From the NCBI GenBank assembly GCA_900544705.1, contig UQWH01000061.1:1-11867 (forward strand): DNA of 11,867 nucleotides. The letters are read 5' to 3'. The position numbers were made by a program, and so were the translations under genes. The notes beneath the pieces are model-generated. The model had not been told where the DNA came from, searched no databases, and was given only the letters and a program-made list of their open reading frames with translations. Positions within the stretch are counted from its first letter, which is position 1. Each line of letters starts with the position of its first letter. Positions 4,937 through 11,304 of this stretch are shown here, one piece after another. The DNA is from an uncultured Eubacteriales bacterium (GTDB lineage: Bacteria; Bacillota; Clostridia; Oscillospirales; Oscillospiraceae).

Positions 4937-6067
4937 ATGAAGAAATTCCTTGCACTGGCGCTGACACTGGCCATGCTGCTTGTGCTGGCGGCGGGCTGCG
5001 CAAATCAGACCCCCACAGAAGGCTCCGAATCTACCGGTGAGCAGAGCGCTGCTCCCTCAGAATCCACCCCGCAGACCCGCATCCTCCTCGACTCGGAGGG
5101 TCGCGAGGTCGAGGTTCCGGACACAGTCGAGCGCATTGTCTGCGTGGGCGTGGGCGCGTTGCGCTATAGCTGCTATGTCGGCGCGGCCGATTTGGTTGTC
5201 GGCGTGGAGGAATATGAGACCAAAGCCGGCATGAGCCGCCTGTACAATTATGTAAACTTCAATAAATTCAGAGATCTGCCTGTTACCGGTACCAACGGCG
5301 AACCCTATGTCGAGCAGATCATTGCTGCCGACCCGCAGGTCATCGTGATGAGCGCCTATGCCAAGCAGAACGCCGACGAGCTGAGCGAAAAGACGGGGAT
5401 CCCCGTCGTGGTCGTCCCCGGCAGTGATACGACGTTGGACGACAAGGCCTACGAAACCATCCGGATTCTGGGTGAGCTGTACGGAAAAACAGACCGTGCC
5501 GATGAGCTGACGGCCTACCTGCGCGGCGTGCAGTCCGATCTGGACGAGCGAACGGCGAGCATTGAGAACGCCGACAAGCCCACGGTCTACGTCGGCGGCG
5601 TTTCCTTCAAGGGCGCGCACGGCTTCGAGGGTACGGAGGCGGGCTACGGCCCCTTCGAGCTCATTCACGCGCAGAACCTTGCCGATACGACCGGCCAGAC
5701 CGGCGCGTTCAGCATCGACGTGGAGCAGGTGCTGGCGTGGGACCCTGACTATATCTTCCTTGATTTTAACGGCATGGATCTCATCCGCGAGGACTACGCG
5801 GCGCATCCGGACTTTTACAACAGCCTGACGGCGGTCAAGGAGGGGCGAGTTTATTCACAGATCTCCTTCCGCTCCTCCGCGTCCAATCTGGAAACGGCGC
5901 TGGCCGATGCCTACTACGCCGCCTGCGTGATGTTCCCGGAGCAGTTCAAGGACGTCGACCCCGTGGAAAAGGCGGGGGAGATCTTCACCGAGCTGCTCGG
6001 CACGAACCCCTATGCCGATCTGAAGGAGGCGGGCTATGAGTTCCGTCAGATTACCATTGGAGAATAA
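4937..6067 (+). CDS. ABC transporter substrate-binding lipoprotein (FecB/BtuF-like)
   Basis: A 376-residue secreted binding protein. The ATG at 4937 follows AAGAAGG by 5 nt and opens a lipoprotein signal peptide ending in LVLAAGC, with the lipidated Cys at residue 21. A Ser/Thr/Glu-rich linker (about 22-52) precedes the ligand-binding fold. RILLDSEGREVEVPDTVERIVCVG opens a type III (periplasmic-binding-protein-like II/TroA) domain, and QIIAADPQVIVM and VEQVLAWDPDYIFLD are the family's repeated lobe signatures. Such proteins bind Fe-siderophores, haem, cobalamin or other metal chelates. The specific ligand cannot be read from the sequence. Its neighbours are a FecCD permease, an ATPase and FmdE, directly after nickel-cofactor genes, so a nickel or other metal chelate is a reasonable hypothesis. 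Confidence 0.9.
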   Translation: MKKFLALALTLAMLLVLAAGCANQTPTEGSESTGEQSAAPSESTPQTRILLDSEGREVEVPDTVERIVCVGVGALRYSCYVGAADLVVGVEEYETKAGMSRLYNYVNFNKFRDLPVTGTNGEPYVEQIIAADPQVIVMSAYAKQNADELSEKTGIPVVVVPGSDTTLDDKAYETIRILGELYGKTDRADELTAYLRGVQSDLDERTASIENADKPTVYVGGVSFKGAHGFEGTEAGYGPFELIHAQNLADTTGQTGAFSIDVEQVLAWDPDYIFLDFNGMDLIREDYAAHPDFYNSLTAVKEGRVYSQISFRSSASNLETALADAYYAACVMFPEQFKDVDPVEKAGEIFTELLGTNPYADLKEAGYEFRQITIGE

Positions 6068-7091
6068 TCCGAACGGGTCGGATTATCTGAAAAAACAGCG
6101 AAAGAGTATTTTATTTCTGATTTTTCTTGCGGTTCTGCTGCTGGCAGCGTTCCTGTTATCGCTTCGGGCAGGCTCCTATGATACCCCGATTGCGGAGCTG
6201 GTTCGCGGCATTTTCGGCAGAGCGTCCGATCAGAAGATCAATCTGGTCGTGCGCAGCAACCGCCTGCCGCGCATCTGCACGGCGATCGTCGCAGGCGCGG
6301 GGCTGGGTCTTGCGGGCTGCATTTTACAGGCGATCCTGCACAATCCGCTGGCCTCGGCCTCGACGCTCGGCGTGTCGCAGGGAGCGACCTTCGGCGCGGC
6401 GCTTGCCATCATCGGCCTCGGCATTGCCGGCTCCGCCGGCTGGGCGATTCCGCTGCTGTCCTTCGCCGGGTCGCTGGCGGTGGCGGCAATCATTCTGGCG
6501 CTGAGTCGTTTCCGACAGATCTCCTCCGAGGGAATCGTGCTTGCGGGCGTGGCCATCAGCTCCATGCTCACCGGCGCGACGACCCTGATGCAGTATTTTG
6601 CCGACGAAGTCGCGCTTGCCTCGCTGGTCTACTGGACCTTCGGCGATCTTGGCAGCACGGGCTGGGGCGACCTGCGGTGGATGGCGCTTGTCGTCCTTCT
6701 GCTGATCGTCTACTGCTTTGCCCACCGCTGGGACTACAACGCTCTGCTCAGCGGCGAGGAAACGGCGCAGAGCCTCGGCATCAACGTGCAGCGGCTCACG
6801 CTGGTCAATATGCTGCTGGCCTGCCTTGCCTGCTCGGTGATCGTGTCCAACGTCGGCCTGATCAACTTTATCGGGCTGGTCGCGCCGCACATCGTGCGCC
6901 TTGTGGTGGGCAACAATCACGTCTATTTGATTCCCGGCTCCATTCTGGCGGGCGCGACGCTGCTGCTGCTCGGGGATCTTCTGGCGCGGGTCGTGCTCAT
7001 GCCGGTGATTTTGCCCATCGGCGCGCTGACGTCCTTCCTCGGCGGGCCGCTGTTCCTGTATCTCCTGTTCAGAGGGAGGAAAAAAGCATGA
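6036..7091 (+). CDS. FecCD/BtuC-family ABC transporter permease
   Basis: A 351-residue integral membrane protein with about ten hydrophobic segments, the first at about residues 25-47. Family signatures include NRLPRICTAIVAGAGLGLAGCILQAILHNPLASASTLGVS (broken here only by its normal length), and INFIGLVAPHIVRLVVGNNH followed by LIPGS, the loop that contacts the ATPase. The start at 6036 lies inside the 3' end of the binding-protein gene, a 32-nt overlap in another frame. It is supported by an AAGGAGG at 6023-6029, 6 nt before the ATG. The stop overlaps the ATPase start (ATGA). It forms the homodimeric channel for the ligand delivered by the upstream lipoprotein. Confidence 0.93.
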   Translation: MSSVRLPLENNPNGSDYLKKQRKSILFLIFLAVLLLAAFLLSLRAGSYDTPIAELVRGIFGRASDQKINLVVRSNRLPRICTAIVAGAGLGLAGCILQAILHNPLASASTLGVSQGATFGAALAIIGLGIAGSAGWAIPLLSFAGSLAVAAIILALSRFRQISSEGIVLAGVAISSMLTGATTLMQYFADEVALASLVYWTFGDLGSTGWGDLRWMALVVLLLIVYCFAHRWDYNALLSGEETAQSLGINVQRLTLVNMLLACLACSVIVSNVGLINFIGLVAPHIVRLVVGNNHVYLIPGSILAGATLLLLGDLLARVVLMPVILPIGALTSFLGGPLFLYLLFRGRKKA

Positions 7092-7867
7092 TTTCCGCAA
7101 AGAATATCAGCTTCCACTACCGCGGCGGCAGAAATGTGCTGAATCAGGTCGGCTTTGATCTGGAGGACGGCCGCTTTCTGGCTATTCTCGGCAACAACGG
7201 CGCAGGCAAGAGCACGCTGCTCAAGTGCCTGAACCGCATCCTCCGGGCGGATTCCGGCTCGTTCCGGATGGACGGCGAGGAAATTCTGACGCTTTCCCAC
7301 CGGGAGATCGCGCGGCGGATCGCCTTTGTCGCCCAGAGCGTACCGAACACGCAGATGACGGTGCACGATGCCGTCATGCTCGGCCGGCGGCCCTATATGG
7401 GCTTCGGCGTGACGGAGAACGACCATAAGATTGTCCACGAGGCCATGCACGCGCTGGGTCTGGAGGACATGCGCGGGCGCTATCTCAATGAGCTTTCCGG
7501 CGGCGAGCGCCAGAAGGTGATGCTGGCGCGGGCAATGGCGCAGCAGCCGAAGCTGCTGCTGCTCGACGAGCCGACCAGCAGCCTGGACATTATGAACCAG
7601 TATCAGGTGCTGCAAATCGCGCAGGATTTCTGCCGCGAGGAGGGAAAGAGTGCCATTGTGGTCATCCACGATCTGAATCTGGCGCTGCGCTTCTGCGACC
7701 GTTTTCTGCTGCTGCGCGGCGGAAGCGTCTACCGCTACGGCGACCGCTCCTGCATGGACGCGCAGGCGCTGCGCGAGGTCTACGGCGTGGACGGCAAGTT
7801 CGTCATGGTGGAAAACCAGATGATGATTTATGTGAATGAGAATCCGAAGGGAGAACTGGAGCTATGA
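7088..7867 (+). CDS. ABC transporter ATP-binding protein (FecE/BtuD-like)
   Basis: A 259-residue ATPase energising the FecCD permease. It shows Walker A GNNGAGKST (35-43), the Q-loop glutamine at about 83 (FVAQSVPNTQMT), signature LSGGERQ (136-142), Walker B LLLLDEP (156-162), D-loop SSLD and the switch histidine in VVIHDLN (about 194). All catalytic residues are present. The start at 7088 is chosen from the AGGGAGGAAAAAAGC ribosome binding site just upstream and the ATGA overlap with the permease. The reading frame is open much further upstream, but only as a shadow of the permease gene. The stop overlaps the fmdE start in another ATGA. Confidence 0.95.
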   Translation: MISAKNISFHYRGGRNVLNQVGFDLEDGRFLAILGNNGAGKSTLLKCLNRILRADSGSFRMDGEEILTLSHREIARRIAFVAQSVPNTQMTVHDAVMLGRRPYMGFGVTENDHKIVHEAMHALGLEDMRGRYLNELSGGERQKVMLARAMAQQPKLLLLDEPTSSLDIMNQYQVLQIAQDFCREEGKSAIVVIHDLNLALRFCDRFLLLRGGSVYRYGDRSCMDAQALREVYGVDGKFVMVENQMMIYVNENPKGELEL

Positions 7868-8385
7868 CAGATTTTGAAAAATGCGCTGCGTTCCACGGCC
7901 ATGTCTGCGGCGGTCTGACGATCGGCTATAAGGCCGCGCAGTATGCCATCCGTCTGCTGAATCTGACCTTCTCGGACGACGAGGAAGTGGTCTGCATCGC
8001 GGAAAACGACGCCTGCGGTGTGGATGCCATTCAGGTCATGCTGGGGTGCAGTATCGGCAAGGGCAATCTGCTGTTTCATATGCGGGGAAAGCAGGCGTTT
8101 TCCGTCTACAACCGGAAAACGGGCAAGGCCGTCCGCCTTGTTCTGAAGCCGAAGCCGGAGGGCCTGCGCAGGGAGGACTCCCTGCAATACTACCAGAGCC
8201 GGGAGCCGGAGGAGCTGTTTGACGTGAAGCCTGTGGCGCTCGCGCTTCCGGAAAAAGCGCGGCTGTTCGACTCCTACCGCTGCGACTGCTGCGGCGAGGT
8301 CACGGGCGCCAACTGGATCCGCCTTGCCGGGGAGAAAAAGCTCTGCCTCGACTGCTACGAGAGCTACGACCGCTTTGACATCTGA
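7864..8385 (+). CDS. fmdE: FmdE-family metal-binding protein with C-terminal zinc ribbon
   Basis: A 173-residue protein. The N-terminal FmdE domain has the conserved AAFHGHVCGGLTIGYKAA (His11, His13, Cys15), ENDACGVDAIQVMLGCSIGKGNL (Cys51, Cys62) and GKQAFSVYNRKTGKAVRL. The C-terminus is a short zinc ribbon, CDCC (140-143) and CLDC (161-164). FmdE was named after a formylmethanofuran dehydrogenase gene cluster in methanogens, but in bacteria such as this it stands alone, often beside metal transporters. No other fmd/fwd genes are in the window, so a methanofuran role is unlikely here. The ATGA overlap with the ABC ATPase makes it part of the uptake operon. A role in receiving, trafficking or sensing the imported metal is inferred. 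Confidence 0.92.
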   Translation: MTDFEKCAAFHGHVCGGLTIGYKAAQYAIRLLNLTFSDDEEVVCIAENDACGVDAIQVMLGCSIGKGNLLFHMRGKQAFSVYNRKTGKAVRLVLKPKPEGLRREDSLQYYQSREPEELFDVKPVALALPEKARLFDSYRCDCCGEVTGANWIRLAGEKKLCLDCYESYDRFDI

Positions 8386-8395
8386 TGAGATTCAC

Positions 8396-8433
8396 AATCG
8401 CCTGCCGGAAGCGTTTTTCCGACGGGCGATTTT
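8396..8433 (+). terminator. Intrinsic terminator of the ABC-fmdE operon
   Basis: AATCGCC (8396-8402) pairs with GGCGATT (8425-8431). An inner GGAA/TTCC stem closes a GCGTTT loop, and a short T run (8430-8433) follows. It ends exactly where the conserved CTTACA box of the next promoter begins. Confidence 0.8.
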
Positions 8434-8482
8434 CTTACATTTCTGCAAGGAGTTGCCTTCCGGCGGCTGCTTGCGGTATAAT
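8434..8482 (+). promoter_or_regulatory. Promoter and shared regulator box of the two-component operon
   Basis: TTGCCT (8453-8458), an 18-bp spacer and a perfect TATAAT (8477-8482). Immediately upstream is CTTACATTTCTGCAAGG (8434-8450), an imperfect palindrome CTTACA-N4-TGCAAG. It recurs at 11190 before the secreted-protein gene with only two changes in 17 bp and the identical 43-bp distance to the -10. The box spans about -55 to -40, the position of an activator just upstream of the -35. The linked OmpR-type regulator is the obvious candidate to bind it. Confidence 0.65.
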
Positions 8483-8513
8483 GGAAACGGATTCATAATG
8501 AGGGAGAACGTTT

Positions 8514-10451
8514 ATGGGCAACACGGGGAAACGGCGGCATACCGTCTGGCTGATTCTGGTATTTTTCGCAATGACCACGCTGTTCTTTTCTATGATGATC
8601 GCCGCGACCATGCCGAAATACAAGGCGGTATCTTCGCCGGAGGAAATTGCTGCGACCGACCTTTCCGAGGACTATATCTGCCTCGGCGAACAGAATGCGG
8701 AGGTCTATCCCGGCAGGCTCTATGACAGCGCGGACTTTGCCGCAGGAAACGTATCGCCGGGCGACCCGGAGGCGAAATATCAGACCTGCCGGGTCGTGCT
8801 CTCGCTGGAAGCGGGAAAGACCTACGGCATGACCGGCCAGACGGCCACCTATGCGCAGCGGGTCTATGTCAACGGCGAGCTGCGGAACGAAATGGGGTCC
8901 GTCGCCGATAACGCCGGGCAGTTCACCCCGCGGACCGATCTTTACACCGTATATTTTACTCCGCAGAGCGGGAAAACGGAGATCATTGTCCAGCACGCGT
9001 GGTTCAACCACCGCACGGGCGCGTTTCACAAGGTGTTTCTTGCAGAGCAGCCGGTCATTACCCGCATGGAGCGGGCAAAGACGCTCTGCGAGGGCGTGAT
9101 CACCGGCGTGCTGCTCGGCATGACGATCTTCTTTCTCGGGATGTTCCTGTTCAATCCGTCCAATCGCGGGATGCTGTGGTTTTCCCTTTCCTGCCTGTGC
9201 GCGGCGGCGAACGACCTGATCTATGAAAGCAAGCAAATCATGACCATTTTCCCGCACCTCAACTGGTATGTGGGGCATAAGATCGAACTGCTGACCAACG
9301 TCTACTACTTCCTCTTTATCGCGCTGTTCGCCTTCTCCATGCTGCGCTGCCGGACGAAGCGCTGGTTCCGGGCGCTGTCCTTCTCCCTGCTGGGCGCGGT
9401 GACGGCCTTCTACATTTTTGCACCCTCCACCTTCTACACGCACTATACCGTCCCGCTGGGCGCGGCCATGATGCTCTATGAGCTGTTTACCGTCATCGTG
9501 CTGCTGCGCATCGCCGCGGGGGAGGGCAAGCTCCGCCGGCCGGACAACCTGATCGTGTGCCTGTCGCCTCTGCTGGTGCTGCTTGTGTATGCCGTCGAGG
9601 GCGCGACCTATTTTTCGCACATCCTCTATCTGCGTGCCTATGCGATGATCCTGCTGGCCTTCTGCAATGCGCTGGTTCTGACCATCAGCTATTCGCGCAC
9701 CGAGCGCCGCCTGCACGAGGCCAGAACCCGCGAGCTGGAGATCGCGGAAGAAAACGCCATGCTGGAAAAGATGAACAGCCTGAAAAGTGACTTCATGCGC
9801 AACATCGCCCACGAGATGAAAACGCCCCTGACCGTCATGAGCGGCTATGCGCAGCTGACGCAGCGGCAGATCCAGAAGGACGCGGTAAACGAAGAAACGA
9901 CCGCCAATCTGCAAACCATCGCCAGAGAGGCGGGACGGCTTTCGGACATGGTCACGCGCCTGCTGGACGTGACCTATCAGGGCATGGGCGCAAGCGCTCC
10001 GGTCTGCTTTCCGCCGCAGGAGCTGCTGGACGATGCCGCGGCGGTCTGCCGCCCGGTGCTCCAGAAAAACGAAAACCGGCTGGAGCTGGTCTGCCGGAGC
10101 CGGAAAAAGCTCGTGGCCAACAAGGAATCCCTGCTTCAGGTGCTGATCAATCTGACGATCAACGCGGGCAAGCACACGAAGGGAGGAAAAATCGTCTTCC
10201 GCGCGGAGGACGGCGAAGCGTCGGGCGTGGTCGTATTCTCCGTGTCGGACAACGGCTCCGGCATCTCCGAGGCCGATCTGCCGCATATTTTTGAGCGCGG
10301 CTACGGGACGGACGGCGGCAACGGGCTGGGGCTTACGATCTGCCGGGACATCATCGAATCCATGGGCGGCACGATCGCCGTGGAAAAGACGGACAAAACC
10401 GGCACGACCATCCGCTTTACCGTGCCGTCCGGAGAGGAGGAAGCCATATGA
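8514..10451 (+). CDS. Membrane histidine kinase with 7TMR-DISM-like sensor
   Basis: A 645-residue sensor kinase. One N-terminal membrane helix (about 11-33) leads to a beta-rich extracellular domain of about 155 residues (34-188; for example AQRVYVNGELRNEMGS). This is followed by about seven membrane helices (roughly 193-213, 220-236, 262-277, 287-303, 313-333, 345-362, 370-393), the arrangement of 7TMR-DISM receptors with a jelly-roll DISMED2-like domain that may bind carbohydrate. A short coiled coil (395-425) joins the HisKA domain, NIAHEMKTPLT, with phospho-acceptor His433. The ATPase domain has the N-box LINLTINAGKHT, G1 DNGSGI, F-box HIFERGYG and G2 GNGLGL. All catalytic motifs are intact. 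The start is supported by GAGGGAG upstream. It overlaps the regulator gene by ATGA. The ligand is unknown; the DISM call is from topology. Confidence 0.9.
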   Translation: MGNTGKRRHTVWLILVFFAMTTLFFSMMIAATMPKYKAVSSPEEIAATDLSEDYICLGEQNAEVYPGRLYDSADFAAGNVSPGDPEAKYQTCRVVLSLEAGKTYGMTGQTATYAQRVYVNGELRNEMGSVADNAGQFTPRTDLYTVYFTPQSGKTEIIVQHAWFNHRTGAFHKVFLAEQPVITRMERAKTLCEGVITGVLLGMTIFFLGMFLFNPSNRGMLWFSLSCLCAAANDLIYESKQIMTIFPHLNWYVGHKIELLTNVYYFLFIALFAFSMLRCRTKRWFRALSFSLLGAVTAFYIFAPSTFYTHYTVPLGAAMMLYELFTVIVLLRIAAGEGKLRRPDNLIVCLSPLLVLLVYAVEGATYFSHILYLRAYAMILLAFCNALVLTISYSRTERRLHEARTRELEIAEENAMLEKMNSLKSDFMRNIAHEMKTPLTVMSGYAQLTQRQIQKDAVNEETTANLQTIAREAGRLSDMVTRLLDVTYQGMGASAPVCFPPQELLDDAAAVCRPVLQKNENRLELVCRSRKKLVANKESLLQVLINLTINAGKHTKGGKIVFRAEDGEASGVVVFSVSDNGSGISEADLPHIFERGYGTDGGNGLGLTICRDIIESMGGTIAVEKTDKTGTTIRFTVPSGEEEAI

Positions 10452-11116
10452 ACACCATCCTGTTGGTCGAGGACAATCCGCACATCATGAAGATCAACAG
10501 CACCTCCCTGATGATGGAGGGCTACCATATTTTACAGGCGACGACGGCGGCGGACTGCCTGCAAACGCTGCGGTCGAATGACGTCGACCTGATCATTCTG
10601 GACATCATGCTGCCGGACGGAAACGGGATCGCGCTCTGCTCGGAGATCAAGCACGGGTATGAAATCCCGATCCTTTTCCTCTCCGCGCTCGGTGAGAATG
10701 AGGACATCATTGCCGCCCTCCGCGCCGGCGGGGACGACTACCTGCCCAAGCCCTATGACATCAATGTGCTCATCGCGCGCGTGGAGGCGCGGCTGCGCTC
10801 GTCCTACCGGGAAAAGCGCTTTTTCCGGTTCGGAAATCTGAAATTCGACACGGCGGCGCGCATCGGCTACTGCCGCGAGCGGGAGCTGACGCTGACACAG
10901 AAGGAATTTTCCCTGCTTTTGCAGCTGGCGCGCGGCAACGGGCAGATCGTTTCCAAGGAGGCACTGTACGAGTGCGTGTGGGGGCGGCCGCTGGCGGGCG
11001 ACAGCACCGCGCTGTACACGGCGGTTTCCAGACTCAATGCGAAGCTGGCGGAGGAGAACGCGCAGGTGACGATCTCCTATTTCCGTGGCAGGGGCTACGC
11101 GCTGGAGGCGGTGTGA
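10448..11116 (+). CDS. OmpR/PhoB-family response regulator
   Basis: A 222-residue regulator and the partner of the upstream kinase, joined by an ATGA overlap with a GGAGAGGAGG ribosome binding site. The receiver domain (1-120) has Glu8-Asp9, phospho-acceptor Asp52 in LIILDIMLPDGNG, Ser79 (LFLSA) and Lys101 (LPKPYD). The C-terminal winged-helix domain (about 125-220) shows LTLTQKEFSLLLQLARGNGQIVSKEALYE and YTAVSRLNAKL, ending in FRGRGYALE, all typical of OmpR-type DNA binding to direct or inverted half-sites. The likely targets are the two CTTACA-N4-TGCAAG boxes at 8434 and 11190, giving autoregulation and control of the adjacent secreted protein. That target assignment is an inference. Confidence 0.95.
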   Translation: MNTILLVEDNPHIMKINSTSLMMEGYHILQATTAADCLQTLRSNDVDLIILDIMLPDGNGIALCSEIKHGYEIPILFLSALGENEDIIAALRAGGDDYLPKPYDINVLIARVEARLRSSYREKRFFRFGNLKFDTAARIGYCRERELTLTQKEFSLLLQLARGNGQIVSKEALYECVWGRPLAGDSTALYTAVSRLNAKLAEENAQVTISYFRGRGYALEAV

Positions 11117-11157
11117 GCATTTCTGGTATACAAAAAGGAAAACCGATGAATATTGCC

Positions 11158-11188
11158 AAGCGCAGGGGCGGACAGCCTCGGCGCTTTT
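11158..11188 (+). terminator. Intrinsic terminator of the two-component operon
   Basis: AAGCGC (11158-11163) pairs with GCGCTT (11181-11186). An inner GGGGC/GCCTC stem (one G-T pair) closes a GGACA loop, and TTTT (11185-11188) follows. As at the first copy, the CTTACA box starts directly after the T run. Confidence 0.75.
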
Positions 11189-11189
11189 G

Positions 11190-11238
11190 CTTACAAATCT
11201 GCAAGGTTCCGTCAGAACGGCCTTTCTTCCTGTATACT
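11190..11238 (+). promoter_or_regulatory. Promoter and shared regulator box of the secreted-protein gene
   Basis: CTTACAAATCTGCAAGG (11190-11206) lies 43 bp before TATACT (11233-11238), the same spacing as at 8434. The -35 region (CCGTCA at 11209-11214, 18-bp spacer) is poor, which fits a promoter that depends on an activator. Transcription would start near 11245. Confidence 0.6.
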
Positions 11239-11256
11239 GCTCTCACAGGAGATATT

Positions 11257-11304
11257 ATGCAGAAAAGAGGTTATGTGAAATGCGTAAGAGCAGAAAGACG
11301 CTGA
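11257..11304 (+). CDS. Possible 15-codon upstream ORF overlapping the secreted-protein start
   Basis: ATG 11257 follows AGGAGA (11247-11252) by 4 nt, a better ribosome binding site than that of the main gene. The frame ends at TGA 11302-11304, overlapping the first 25 nt of the secreted-protein gene in another frame. The product would be MQKRGYVKCVRAERR. It could compete with initiation at 11280, or it may be a chance ORF. Confidence 0.25.
   Translation: MQKRGYVKCVRAERR

Noticed and set aside
7864..8385. Evidence for a formylmethanofuran or molybdenum enzyme pathway
   Set aside because: Only the FmdE-family gene is present. No catalytic fmd/fwd subunits or cofactor genes occur in the window.
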